64,000 bases of DNA, taken from contig NC_092334.1 of NCBI RefSeq assembly GCF_046630445.1, forward strand, positions 106,822,501 through 106,886,500, given 5' to 3'. The notes below the pieces were generated by a model, which was given only the letters and a program-made list of their open reading frames with translations, searched no databases and was not told where the DNA came from. The stretch comes from Rutidosis leptorrhynchoides. Taxonomy: Eukaryota > Streptophyta > Magnoliopsida > Asterales > Asteraceae. How positions within the stretch are numbered: the first letter of the stretch is position 1; each line of letters begins with the position of its first letter. The translations under genes were made by a program, and so were the position numbers. This document shows positions 11,651-23,684 of this stretch, piece after piece.

Positions 11651-12540
11651 ATGATCAAACTTATATCTATATGTATGATTTATATGTATATGCTAGTGTT
11701 TATGTACATGTATATGTAACAAAATATAACATGCGAATAAAAGGATGAATGGATTGGATAAATTTCGACGGCAACCCACTTGCCATGATACAAGTTGATG
11801 ATTAATCAAGAGTGACTGTGTTTAAGTATGTGTCTGCACATAAATATGTATATGTTATATATATTAAGTCATAGTGGGTATATTATATAGATTATTCGAA
11901 TGAAAGGAATCAATTACCAACAGTATCTTAATCAATTTGTCTAATTGATTCAACCAAATCACACCCAGTAAATGAATATTAATAATAATATAATAATAAT
12001 AAGATTTCTAAAGTTTTGGTAAATTGAAACGGAACAAGCAAATACAGTAAAGCAGCCACATATTGGCTTCATCCTACCGACAGTTTTCACGGACTATAAT
12101 TTCGTACTCCGTTGTAACTTAGTGGTGGATAAAATGTACTCAGATAAATCCCATATTTTTAAATTAACTATATTTATTTATTTTGGTCATTATGGTATAA
12201 AATTCGATCATTAACTTGTTAAATAAAAATTACATCAACTGTCCCTCTCATTTCTGGGTAAAATATAAAAAGTTTTAAAATTCAACAAATAGTTTCTAAA
12301 TACATTTTTAATAAGCCTAAAATTTGTAAAACTCATTTTCGGCTAACCGTTTATTTTAAAAAATCATATAAGTTCGAATTAAACTTGTCTAATAATCGAA
12401 ACGTCTAACAAGTATTACAATCATTTAATATTTATTTTTAATATATTTTATTTATATATAGTTATGTTTTAAATAATAATTATTATAATATCATATTTTA
12501 TCATAGTAAATTCTAATAATTGAATCATATAACATTTCGA

Positions 12541-12544
<4 letters not shown>

Positions 12545-12632
<88 letters not shown>
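12545..12632. repeat. (TA)n microsatellite in L2
   Basis: About 44 TA units. The equivalent site in L1 (about 4750-4770) has only a short TA stretch. Confidence 0.97.
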
Positions 12633-12634
<2 letters not shown>

Positions 12635-13200
12635 CACACAATTATTCGTGAATCGTCGAAAATGGTCAAAAGGCAAATGCATTCATGTAAATTGTTCCAA
12701 AGTTTTCGAGACTCAACATTACAGACTTTGCTTATCGTGTCAAAACCATATAAAGATTAAGTTTAAATTTGGTCAGAAATTTCCGGGTTGTCACAGTACC
12801 TACCCGTTAAAGAAATTTCGTCCTGAAATTTGATTGGGATGGTCATTGTTAACAATAAATATGTTTTCATGACTCATATGAGTTAAAAATTAGAGTTATA
12901 TCATTTTTGATTAATATAAATAAAACGATGCATTTATGTGAAGCGTACAAGTGAAGCTGTCACAAAAGAGTGAAATAAAGAAGTAAAGATTTGTCTTAAC
13001 TTTTGACGTAGTCAGGTTGAATTTAGAAAATAAGGTGCATCTTAACTTTTGACGTTGTCTAGGTTGAATTCCGGAATTCAAGGGATTTAAAGAAAATCTT
13101 CGGAAATCTAAAAGATTTGATTCTTCGACGAGTAAGGAAATTAAGATCTCTATAATTAAATATAGTGATCTGCATCAATTACTCTGTATGATATTTCCAT

Positions 13201-13335
13201 TATAAATTAAACTTTTTTCGTTTCATTATTTTCATCACTCCTATACTTTTCTTTCCTCGATTTTAAGTACAGCAAGTAATGATCCAAGATTCGTAGATAT
13301 GAGCTTTGGATTAAACATAACTAATGTTCTAAGAG
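13201..13335 (+). pseudogene. Antisense ORF remnant, internal 2
   Basis: TATAAATT at 13,201-13,208 and the C/T-rich leader are kept, but the hydrophobic coding body is deleted. What is left is a tail matching 'agtaatgatccaagattcg' (the SNGPEF region) at about 13,274-13,320. Confidence 0.5.
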
Positions 13336-13738
13336 AGATTGTAATAGCACGATCTTGATTGGTTAAATTATCAGAATTTAAGAGAAAAGATAGAATTATC
13401 AGGAAGATATATTCTTGATATGTTTAGAGATTAGGTAGAATGTAAAAGTCGTGTACATGGTACATAATGATGTTAGGGTCTGTGAATCATCAAGTTCCAT
13501 TAGCAACTCAGCATGACTTAATGTAATATAATCACGTTGATCAAGTGTCATTATATTATACTAACTCATGCTTCAGTTCCCAACACTATTTCAAAAACAT
13601 TCATATTTTAAATTCGAAGGTTCACAGAATATAGAAACTAAAATAGTTTCCTTTTATGATATAATACAGATAGCGCGGAGAGATAATTAATATCGGACGA
13701 GAATATTTATGAAGATATCTTCAGAAATATTGAAGATA

Positions 13739-14014
13739 TTAATGAAGAAAGATACGATGATATCTTAAAATTTCTAATATCGATGAATGATGAAGAAAAT
13801 TTGTCCGCAAGAGTTTAGAGTCAGAAGCAAGGTATTCGTTAATGACTTCAGCAGGTACTGAATCATTTGGATTCTTTGGGGGCAGGTTTAGTCTTTGTGA
13901 TTTGTCCACAGCCTCCTTCATGGTTTGCTTAATCCGCTTTTCGGTACTAAATTTTCTATTGAGCGTTTCAAACACTCTATTCTTTATCATCAAACTTCCG
14001 ATGGTTAAGGTCAT
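13739..14014 (-). CDS. Small conserved sense ORF, internal 2 (91 aa)
   Basis: Unknown function. It starts at ATG 14,012-14,014 and reads MTLTIGSLMIKNRVFETL, followed by a basic EKRIKQTMKEAVDKSQR segment and a KNPNDS motif. It aligns with the ORFs at 6164, 24,778 and 31,240 but keeps a longer C-terminus that may be read-through of non-coding sequence. No domain recognised; the persistence of the core in four elements is the only evidence that it is more than chance. Confidence 0.35.
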   Translation of the reverse strand: MTLTIGSLMIKNRVFETLNRKFSTEKRIKQTMKEAVDKSQRLNLPPKNPNDSVPAEVINEYLASDSKLLRTNFLHHSSILEILRYHRIFLH

Positions 14015-14860
14015 TTATAGTTGTCTACGGTTCCTGCTGCTTTAATCAGCTTTTTCAAAATTTAGAGTATTTATTCGTAGACTGGGTGCTTTTCAGAACT
14101 TCAGAATGTAAGGTCATAATTCTAAGAGATAAAGGTTATATGTATACATATAACTGTTGATGTGGAAATGCTACGAGATTCAAAATACTGATTGCTGATT
14201 CCCGGTAATTGATGTGGAAATTCTCGTTGTAAGATGTGGATGAGTATATGAATAGGTTTTAACGAACAAATATAATGGTTCTTCGGAGAGACTTAAGTCA
14301 ATGAGTAATGAAGTTGCTGGTAAGTTTACTGCTAATATGGTGGAATATAAACGGTTCTCTGGTAACGATGATGAAATGATAACGTATATATCGAGGTTAT
14401 AATAAGGCTAATCCAAATGAAAGTCGAAGTTGATTTGCTGGAGATGTGACAAAATTGACTAATTTGAAGAGGTAATGCAAAGTTATTTTCTGTAATAACA
14501 ATGTCAGAGGAGCTAACACAGATACATGTTAAACGTTTACTCAGGTTCCGAGTGTTTTCAGGTGCATAACTATATGCATCAATTTTTTCTTCCGTAGATG
14601 AATTGTGGTTGGTTCATCCTCTAGATTGAGGTGTTTTCAAGAATTTATGAAGGATTTGAACGCAGATTGTAATCATCAAGATACAAATGAGATTTAAGAT
14701 GAAATCAAGTGGCAAACTTGAAGAAATGTTTAGCTTCATATGTTATAATCAATATTTTAATTCATTTTAATTGTTCAATGTCATTAGTCCATAGTTAGGA
14801 GTCCATAATTTGTAGTTCAACAATTCATATATAGTTTAATATATAATACTCGAATTATTT

Positions 14861-14994
14861 AATACGTATCATGACCCGTGTACATGTCTCAGACTCGATC
14901 ACAACTCAAAGAATATATATTATTGTAGAATCAACCTCAACCCTGTATAGCTAACTCCAGCATTACTGCATATAGAGTGTCTATGGTTATTCCA

Positions 14995-15067
<73 letters not shown>

Positions 15068-15111
15068 TCGATATGATATGTCAAAACCTTGTATACGTGT
15101 CTCGATATTTA
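14861..15111. repeat. Shared module, internal 2, with (TA)n expansion
   Basis: Same module as at 6675. At 14,999-15,064 the short TA stretch has grown to about 33 AT units. Internal 3 has 5 units at this exact site (32,218-32,227). Confidence 0.8.
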
Positions 15112-15490
15112 AAGTGCGTAAAAATAAATAACAGAAATTAAATGACGATAAATAAAATTGCAAGAATATAAATTGCGATAAATAAATTGCGATAAATAAA
15201 ATGTAATCAGTTAGCTAGGAACAGTTAGCGTGGATTCTTAACAAAATTTCTCATAGTTAATTTGTTTGTTTCTAACAAATTTTATTTTGTCCAATGTTTT
15301 CTTCATTATGCCATTTGTTGGATTTTGATAGGTCAAAATTCAAATATAAAATTGGATGAAAATGATTATTCTGCGGTAAATGGATACGTATATCGGTGGT
15401 TGTAAGTAGGATAGTAAATGACTGTTGAATCAGATTCGAAGAATGTACAATGTAACTTATTGATGTAAAATCTAAATATTCCTCAGGTAT

Positions 15491-15505
15491 TACCTACCCA
15501 TTAAA
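15491..15505 (-). other. Internal purine-tract-like word, internal 2
   Basis: TTTAATGGGTAGGTA on the minus strand, one change from the 3' LTR-adjacent copy at 12,797-12,811. Confidence 0.4.
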
Positions 15506-15743
15506 ATATTTTCACCATTAACAGTTTGTACGAAAGAATTTTTAATTACAATCTTTATGAAAAAACATATATATACCTATATATTTTCTTCGGATGTAAT
15601 CATGGATTTAATGAGTCAATATGATATTAAACTCATTTGATTTACCGTTAGAACAAGAATATATAATCTCTAAAACATTAGAGATTACATAATCGCTATG
15701 TCGAATGAAAATAAATGATGTAGAACGTCATGTAGAACGATGA

Positions 15744-16250
15744 TTATACTCGAGGTACAAAATGAGATGTCGAAGCTGGTGACGCAGATGTTGTTATTGG
15801 TGGTACTAGTGCTGTTGGTGCTGAGGCTGGTGATGTTACTGGTGTTGGTGATACTGCAGGTGCTTGCAAATTGTGTACCGTGCTCTCTAAAGTTAACACT
15901 CAAGCTCTGAGTTCTTTAACTTCTTCTACTAACCCTGGTTGGTTATCGGTGTGAGGTAAATGTCGGATATCTTCTCTAGTTCCATTAATGGTAGTCTCAA
16001 GACGAAAAATTCTTACAAAAAGGGTATAAACGGTGTTGCGAACGGGTTCGCCAGTTAGCGGGTTAAGTACTCCAAGGTTAGGTGGTAGATTTGGTTCATG
16101 ATATGGAGTACCTTCTTCCCTTCTCCATAGGGTGAGTATGTCACGAACCCACCCCCATTTTCTCTAGTAATCACGGTAGTTGATTGGTTGGTGTGCTCCT
16201 GTCACGCTGTCTTCGAAGTCAGAGGAACTTGGTCGATTCGTAGAGGCCAT
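15744..16250 (-). pseudogene. Gag-position ORF, one nonsense change (internal 2)
   Basis: Collinear over its whole length with the intact 168-codon ORF of internal 3, starting at ATG 16,248-16,250 and ending at TAA 15,744-15,746. A TAG at 16,164-16,166 replaces the Trp codon (TGG) of the internal-3 motif DYWRKWGWV. It is otherwise open, with the same TGEPVRNTVYTLF segment and Pro/Thr/Ser-rich tail. The change is G-to-A on the coding strand, typical of cytosine deamination. Confidence 0.65.
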
Positions 16251-16605
16251 CTTAAGCGATCACAGAAAAGATTTTTGGTATGAAGAGTTTAGTGATATAT
16301 ATAGTACCAGGATCCCTTAAATTACGGAGAAATTTACGAGAGATATCTGGCAAGGTCTACAGTAACAGATACGCTAAGATATGAATTTTGTCTATGCACT
16401 TATTCATGCAATCAATGCAGTAAAAGGTGTCTAGACTAAGAATAATGAGCAGGTAATTTCCTAAAGATGATAAGAAGATGATTTTCGACAAAAATGATAA
16501 GCGAAACTTTTGACATGCAGACACGGTCGAAGTCCAGACTCACTAATGCATCCTAACGACTATCAGTTAGACACACTAATGCAGACCTGGTTCGCTAAGA
16601 CCACG

Positions 16606-16617
16606 GCTCTGATACCA
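16606..16617 (-). other. Primer-binding site, tRNA-iMet type
   Basis: Minus-strand TGGTATCAGAGC, complementary to the 3' end of plant initiator tRNA-Met, 2 nt from the LTR end CGGGTCCTTTCA. This fixes the element strand as minus and L3 as the 5' LTR of internal 2. Confidence 0.9.
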
Positions 16618-16709
16618 ACTGAAAGGACCCGTTCATATACATTATAAACGATTCACAATAGTTGATTACATCGCGAGGTATTTGACCTCTATATGATACA
16701 TTTTACAAA

Positions 16710-16714
16710 CATTG
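16710..16714. repeat. Target site duplication CATTG (left)
   Basis: Repeated at 18,872-18,876. The unoccupied site in L4 reads acaaaCATTGcattcg (CATTG at 33,933-33,937), proving the 5-bp duplication. Confidence 0.92.
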
Positions 16715-18871
16715 TGTGATGACCCGAAAATTTCTGACCAAATTTAAACTTAATCTTTGTATGATTAACATTTCCGACACGATAAGCAAAGTCTGTAAAA
16801 CTGAATCTCAAAATTTTTGAACTACTTTTATATATTTAAATACCCTTCGGTTGTTTTCGACGATTCGCGAACAATTATATGTAAATAGATACATATATAC
16901 TATAACTTGAAAATGTAACAATGTATTAATTATTTGATACCGTACATTAAACTTATTGGTTTAAATATTTATTTGAATATATATGATAAGTTGAAATATT
17001 TATTATTAAAATTTATTTATAAATAACTTCCAATGTGTATTTAAAAACTGATTTATGTATATTAAAAAGATATATACATATATATAATTTCAAGTTATTT
17101 AGTAAACGATAGTAACATTTTTAAATTGCTACAGTACCCAAAATGCTACAGTGTTTTTGAAAATCACTATTTGCTACAGTACTTTGTTACAGTGGTATAG
17201 TTTATGGATGATTTAAGACTATATTTTGACAAAGGTACGAGTCACAAAATGTAAAATGCAAGTTTTCTAAGCGTACGAAAATGCGTTCGAGAAACCAGAA
17301 CCGGGACATAAGTCGAGTGACGACGTACGACATATCGGAACAAAAATTACACATTGACTATGCACGTGAATTTAATATAATATATAATTAATTATATAAA
17401 TTATATATATTATATATTAATATTTATATTATGTCGACAAAGATAAAAACAAACGAACCAGGCTGGTGACAGTTGGCCATGCGATCGCATGGCCATATGC
17501 CCATGAAACCATGCGATCGCATGGAAGGAGAAATCAGACCATAATATATTATTTTTACGATACAAAAATAATAATGTACATAAAATATTACGACGGAGTG
17601 CTGTCTGTCCAAGTAATTTTCAAAACAAATTTCCGAGCGAGCTAGAGCTAAGGAAAATATGGGTTATTACCAAGGAAATTATGGGTAATGTTCAGGGGTT
17701 TTTTTGTGAATCAAACCTCGTGTTTATCATCTCCGATGCGTCTACGTGCTTTCCTGCAATATTGTATATCAATATTAAACAGTGAGTTTCATATGATCCC
17801 TTTTTAATCTCTACATTTTTGGGCTGAGAATACATGCAAATGCTTTATTAACTGATTTACAATATTTATATGCGTGAGTTTCATTTGCTCCCTTTTTAAT
17901 TGCTTTTGCAATCTATATTTTTGGGCTGAGAATACATGCACTTTATTTTAAACACAATGGATACAAGTACATACTAAATTCTACACTGAGTTTGAACCAA
18001 AAATCCCTTAGCTTTGGTAACTAGTAACTGCCAGTTATAAGAACTGGTGGGCGCGAGTAGTGGTATATGGATCCATAGGGCTTGACATCCCCGTCTGTTC
18101 CAGGTATAGAAAGAAACTCTAGCCTGAACTATAAAATAGACGTATGCTATTTGAAGTTAGTACACGTTGGATTGCGTGTATTGTACATGTTGGTTGCATG
18201 TTAAACGAGGGGTACTTATTATAAACGTTAAGGCTTGGTTACCAGGGTGCTCAATTTTGTAGAACCGATTGATAAACGTTTCGGATGAAACAACTGAAAT
18301 CTTGTGGTCCACCTTTTATGTAAAACCTATTGATAAACGTTTTGAATAAAACAACTGAGATATTGTGATCAACCTTTACATACAGATGATTTGAAATGTT
18401 AAAACATATTGATAAACATTTTGAATGAAACAACTGAACTTTTGTAATCCACATTGATATACAGATTATGTGTAATATTAAAACTATGAACTCACCAACC
18501 TTTGTGTTGACACTTGAAGCATGTTTATTCTCAGGTTTCTAGAAATCTTCCGCTGTTTGCTTATACGTGATCCAAGATATGTGCTTGGAGTCATACATGC
18601 TATATACAAGAAACTTGCATTCACCAAACCATTACCATGTACCTTATTTTGACTGTATTGTCAACAGGTGTATTATTGTAAACCATTTAAATGGTGATTG
18701 TCTATACGTAGGAATCATCAGATGTTAAAAACCTGGAATTTATATATTCATTTATGAAATACCTTCTCAAACGAATGCAATGTTACAAAACGTATCACAT
18801 AGAGGTCAAAACCTCGCAATGGGACCAGATGTTGATGTATTCGTCCAGGTGGATTAGGACGGGTCATCACA
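16715..18871 (+). mobile_element. Solo LTR, plus strand, nested in L3
   Basis: A 2157-bp LTR with perfect 12-bp inverted ends TGTGATGACCCG / CGGGTCATCACA, flanked by the 5-bp duplication CATTG. No internal region or PBS lies on either side, so it is a solo LTR left by intra-element recombination. It belongs to the same superfamily as L3/L4 in opposite orientation: the 'gggttattaccaagg' and 'ttgggctgagaatacatgc' blocks are reverse complements of L3. It uniquely carries a pair of GC-rich palindromes (17,475-17,524) missing from L3/L4. Its 3' end resembles the LB LTR end. Confidence 0.92.
17475..17524. repeat. Paired 16-bp palindromes, 32 nt apart
   Basis: CCATGCGATCGCATGG at 17,477-17,492 (extended to a perfect 20-bp palindrome at 17,475-17,494) and again at 17,509-17,524. 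Start-to-start distance is 32. They are GC-rich islands in AT-rich sequence. The same word with the same spacing occurs in Athila-2 (54,561 and 54,593). Confidence 0.97.
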
Positions 18872-18876
18872 CATTG
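18872..18876. repeat. Target site duplication CATTG (right)
   Basis: Partner of 16,710-16,714. Confidence 0.92.
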
Positions 18877-19958
18877 CATTCGTTTTTAAAATACAAACTT
18901 TCTTTACAACAAAAATTGACGGTATGCACACCATTTCATAATACATCCAACTATAATTGACTTAATAATAATCTTGATGAACTCAATGACTTGAATGCAA
19001 CGTCTTTCAAAATATGCCATGAATGACTCCAAGTAATATCCTTAAAATGAGCTAATGCACAGCGGAAGATTTCTTTAATACTTAAGAATAAACATGCTTT
19101 AAAGTGTCAACCAAAAGGTTGGTGAGTTCATAGGTTTATCATAACAATCATTTCAATATATTAATAGACCACAAGATTTCCGTTTATAAATATATGTACA
19201 CTCGCAAGTGTATAAAAGTATTCTATAAGTTGTAGGCACCCGGTAACAAGCCTTAACGTTCATGTTTTACCCTCTGAAGTACACCAGATCAGGTGTGTTT
19301 AAAATAACCTCGAAGTACTAAAGCATCCCAAAGTCAGGATGGGGTTTGTCAGGCCCAATAGATCTATCTTTAGGATTCGCGCCTACCGTACATAGACAAG
19401 TAGTTTAATGTTACCAAGCTAAGGGTATATTTCTAGTTTAAACCCACGTATAATTAGTTTTAGTACTTGTGCCTATTTCGTAAAACATTTATAAAAACAG
19501 CGCATGTATTCTCAGTCCCAAAAATATATATAAAAGGGAGCAAATGAAACTCACAATACTGTATTTTGTAGTAAAAATACATATGACGTCATTGAACAAG
19601 TGCAATGTTGGCCTTGGATTCATGAACGTATCAATATTGAGATTCAATATTGCAGGAAAAGTACGTAGACGCAACGGAGATGATAAACACTAGTTTGACT
19701 CACCAGCAATACTCCCGAACCATACCCATAACCTCCATAGCTTTAACCCATAATTTCCTTAGCTCTATCCCGCTCGAAAAATAATTTCGAAATCACTCGG
19801 ACAGCACTCCGTCGTAATATTTTATGTATACTGATAATATCTTGAAATAATACGGAGTAAATATATATATGTAAATCGATTAAGAGAGTTTAGAGAAAAT
19901 ATTTTCAAGTTTCTATCAAATAATGAAACCTATTGAATTCTATTTATAATAGATTTTT

Positions 19959-20055
19959 GAATTATTAAAGTGAATTATTAAAGTATGAATTATTAAAGTG
20001 AATTATTAAAGTATGAATTATTAAAGTGAATTATTAAAGTATGAATTATTAAAGT
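19959..20055. repeat. GAATTATTAAAGT minisatellite in L3
   Basis: Seven units alternating 13 and 15 bp (GAATTATTAAAGT with or without AT). The L4 array has eight units in a different order. Confidence 0.95.
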
Positions 20056-21013
20056 GAAGGTAAAGTAAAAATAAAGTAAAGGTAAAGTTTAAGTATAGTA
20101 AAAGTATAAAACTATGTACGTATAATACGCGTATAAATATATATAATATTAATTTAAATCGTTATATATATTTAATAAAATAAAATATAAATATCGTTAT
20201 CTTTATCATACTGGTTAAGTAATGAGTTGTTAAAAGTGGTTCTAGATATTTATAAAAGTTATATACGTTTTAATAATAAAGTTCTTTTTAAACCGAAAAC
20301 GTTTTTGTACGTTTGAAACTAAATCAAATAAATATGATAATTTTGTTTTCCAAACTAAATATATTTAAGAAGCATTTTGTTTAAAGGTTAAAATAATAGA
20401 AATCGTTATATCATAAAATGTTTTAGAAAAGTAAAATCATATATTTTCATAATAGGTTTCAAGTTTTTAAATTACAGTTTGTTGGTGAAACATGCGATAA
20501 AGTTCAAAGGTTAAATAAACGTATGAAATAATCTTAATGAAAAATGTCGAGTTACTTAACTTGTCGATATCTAACATCTAAGTTATTTACACTCCACGTT
20601 CTTACTTATAAATCACTTTACCATTTTTCGAATGTCGTCAAAAAGAATAGATTTCTTAAATCACAGTGGACCTTATAACATAGACCCGTAATCATATCAC
20701 AATGTATCTGATAAATCAATCATTTGATATTATCTTCTAATTCCATCGATAAACATATTGAAATAAATACGTTCATGTAAAGTATTATACGTTTAATACT
20801 TTATTAATATTTTTAAGTTATAATATATATATATATATATATATACATATTTATTTATATATAACGGTTCGTGAATCGCCGAAATTTGGTCGAGGTTATA
20901 ATGAATGTATGAACACAATTTAAAATTCTTGAGATTTAACTTAACAAACTTTGCTTATCGTGTCGGAATAATATAAAGATAAAGTTTAAATTTGGTCGGA
21001 AATTTCCGGATCG

Positions 21014-21018
21014 TCACA
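21014..21018. repeat. Target site duplication TCACA (left of LB)
   Basis: Last 5 bp of L3, repeated at 30,285-30,289 before the internal-3 word GTACCTACCCG. Confidence 0.93.
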
Positions 21019-23684
21019 TGAAAGGACCCGTCCTAATCCACCTGGACGAAGTCATCAACATTTGGTCCCATTGCGATGATCGGCTCCAAGTAATGTCCTT
21101 ATATTGAGCAAATGCACATCGGAAGACTTAATTCATTCCTGAGAATAAACATGCTTTAAAGTGTCAACCAAAAGGTTGGTGAGTTCATAGGTTTATCATA
21201 ATAATCATTTCAATATGTTAATAGACCACAAGATTTCATAATCATAAACATAATACACTCGCAAGTGTATGTAAAGCATTCTAAGTGGTTGAGCACTTGG
21301 TAACCATAACGTCGCATATTCCCTTTATTATGAAATCTCACTACACCGTACCAAGTGTAGTCACCAAAACGAAGTACTGTGCAACCGTTGAATACTGGTC
21401 GTCCAGTCCGGTTGGGGTTGTCAGGCCCGATAGATCTATCAACAGGATTCGTGTTTACAATACCCATGTAAATAGTAGTTACCAAGCTACAGGGAAATAT
21501 GCCAGTGGTACAACTCAACGTAGAATATATTTTTAAGTACTTGTGTCTATTTTGTAAACATTTATAAAAGCAGCGCATGTATTCTCAGCCCAAAAATATA
21601 TATTGCAAAAGCAATTAAAAAGGGAGAAAATGAAACTCACTTTTGCCTTGAAGGTATTTAATTCGACTTGGTCTCCGATAGATATCACGAATCTAACTAT
21701 ATATATAATATATCAACATATTTTCTTTTTAAGTAATCGTTACATATATATATACTTTTAATACTTTTAATATTTTCTTAGTCCGTAGTTAGCAGTCCGA
21801 TGTTAGTGGTCCACAATTAGTTGCTTAAATAAAATAAATAAAGACCCCATCGTATTCGTATTGATCAGAATTAATCTCGACCCATGGTACCATGTTGTCA
21901 AATGACGTGTTGCGTACATAAAGTACCGTGTTGTCAAATGACGTGTTGCGTACAATCATGAGGTCTTATGATTAATCTTCTCATGTTGTTTACGGGTGGT
22001 CCTGAAATAGATAAAATAAAATAATAAGTAATTATATATAAAATATCATATTAATTAGAAAAGATATGATTAATTTACTTTTTCTCCAAATATTTGCGTA
22101 GCTAAACTAGCTTCGGATACCCAATCTTGTTTTAGTCGTAGTTTCTTCATTACAACTTCATTTTTGTTGGTTCAACTTGCCACTTCCTTGTATCGACTCA
22201 AATTTTAAGAATATGAACTGAAAATACCTTAGTTTGTATTCAAAATCATAGGTTATAGGTCAAACTTTGGTGAAACTTATGAAAGTGATCATTTTCCATC
22301 ATAAAAACAACATTTAATGATCATTTTTCTAAAAATACTTACACTTTGAGTTAAACCATGAAATTTTTATGTGTTAACATATTCATAAGAAATATCATTT
22401 TTCCAGAACATGAACTTCCAATTCAAAGTTCAAGATGGTTTTTAATTATCCAACCCAAAACAGCCCCCGGTTGCACTCCGACGACGTAGATTCAGTTTTT
22501 AAGATGTTCTTTGTAAAACCAAGTTATATATTGTTAGGTTAGCATATCATTATGATATATTACAGGTCTTGAAGTGTTTTAAAAGTCAAGTTAAAAGGAT
22601 CTATTTAGTTTGCGAACAAGTTTGAAATCATTCAAACTATGTTCTTGTTGTTAAAATTTTATTGCTATATGAATATGAATTGAATAAGATTATGAACAAG
22701 GTTACTACCTCAAGTTACTTGGACAAAGTTACTGCAAAAGATAAGAAATAATCTTGGAATCAAAGAGTGGTGGAGTTAGATCAAAAGGTTGGAAGTAAAC
22801 TTCTTCAAATGGGTGGTTATTTTGATATGTTCTTGAAAGAGTTTTCTTATGGTGTTTAAGGCTTGTAATTGAAGCTAAATGATGGGAAAAATGCTTGGAG
22901 ATGATCAAGTATGAAGTTAGGAGTATTTTGAGAGAGAAATGAGGGTGTAGGTATGAGAAAATGGAGTGAAGAAATGGTGTTCATTTATAAAAACGTTTTT
23001 AGTTTATAAAGAAAGAAAAGGATTCCTAATTTTGTTTTCTTACTAATAATTCATACTACTTGACAAATCCTAGTTACCTCATATCTAGGGCAGTAATAAT
23101 GTTGATTAGGATGTTGATTTGATGTGTATATACCAATAGTAAATACGTATAGAAGCTGGGTATGATACGGGTACATATACCCTAGATATACGTATAAAAA
23201 TCTTGAGGAAACGGAACGAGAATTCAAATATAGCTATCTTTTATGAATATACTTATATTGTTTTATGTATTTTAGTCCTTAAAAAGTGATTAAATACGTT
23301 ATATATACGATACATGTATAAGCATTATAGATTATAAGTATATATATCAAAGAATGTTATGTATAGTTATCGTTTTGAAAACTTAAGTTAGTAGTTTCAA
23401 AATATACTTATAACTCATTGTCATTAGTACACAATGAGATGTTAAACCATCCTTAGATCATGTTAAATATATATAAATACATATATATACACAAACGTAT
23501 AATTATCATATGTCATATAGTTCGTGATATCATCGGTCATATTGGACGGTCAAACGTTGTGTAAAACTCTTTTCAAAAATACAAGTCTCAACAATTTGGA
23601 TTGCTTATCATGTTGGTATGGTTTAATTTATGTAAATATTAATCTCATAAGTATAATTTGGTCGGAAAATTCTGGGTCATTACA
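21019..23684 (-). mobile_element. LB 3' LTR
   Basis: 2666 bp, bounded by TGAAAGGACCCG and GGGTCATTACA on the + strand (TGTAATGACCC... on the element strand). Small deletions relative to the partner lie near 21,308 and 22,660. No coding sequence. Confidence 0.93.
21888..21954. promoter_or_regulatory. Duplicated 31-bp TGACGT element, 3' LTR
   Basis: Two 31-bp units (21,888-21,918 and 21,924-21,954) differing at one base and separated by TAAAG. Each contains AAATGACGTG (bZIP/TGA-type ACGT core) and, on the other strand, TTTGACA with the TGAC W-box core. The same pair lies in the 5' LTR at 28,473-28,539. Confidence 0.6.

Larger units (their letters stand above)
8317..12795 (-). mobile_element. 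LTR L2, long subtype (about 4.5 kb)
   Basis: Runs from the LTR end (TGACCCGTCCTAATCC on the + strand) to CCGGGTTGTCACA at 12,795, where the internal-2 word GTACCTACCCG begins. Its first ~800 bp match L3/L4, for example the 'aaccaaaacggttgg' block at 8640. The length is about twice that of L3/L4 because of an AAT-rich block, a tRNA-like module, a GGT-rich tract and an extra TA-rich 3' part. The TG...CA edges are slightly eroded. It serves as LTR for both internal 1 and internal 2. Confidence 0.75.
12796..16619 (-). mobile_element. LARD-like internal region 2
   Basis: Lies between L2 (3' side) and L3 (5' side, with PBS). Closest to internal 3. It holds a PBS, a gag-position ORF with one nonsense change, a small sense ORF, the shared module (with a TA expansion) and the opposite-strand TATA with only a stub of the antisense ORF. 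No pol domain is visible. Confidence 0.75.
16620..21018 (-). mobile_element. LTR L3, short subtype, split by a solo LTR
   Basis: Starts TGAAAGGACCCGTTC and ends GATCGTCACA (+ strand). Net length is about 2237 bp after removing the nested solo LTR and one CATTG. Highly similar to L4. The left flank is the PBS of internal 2. The right flank before the LB insertion was the purine-tract word of internal 3, so one LTR serves two internals. Confidence 0.85.

Noticed and set aside
21210..21578. ORF pair in the LB LTRs (21,210-21,578 and 27,891-28,163, both strands)
   Set aside because: Identical because the LTRs are identical; lies in non-coding LTR with no domain or conservation in more distant LTRs.
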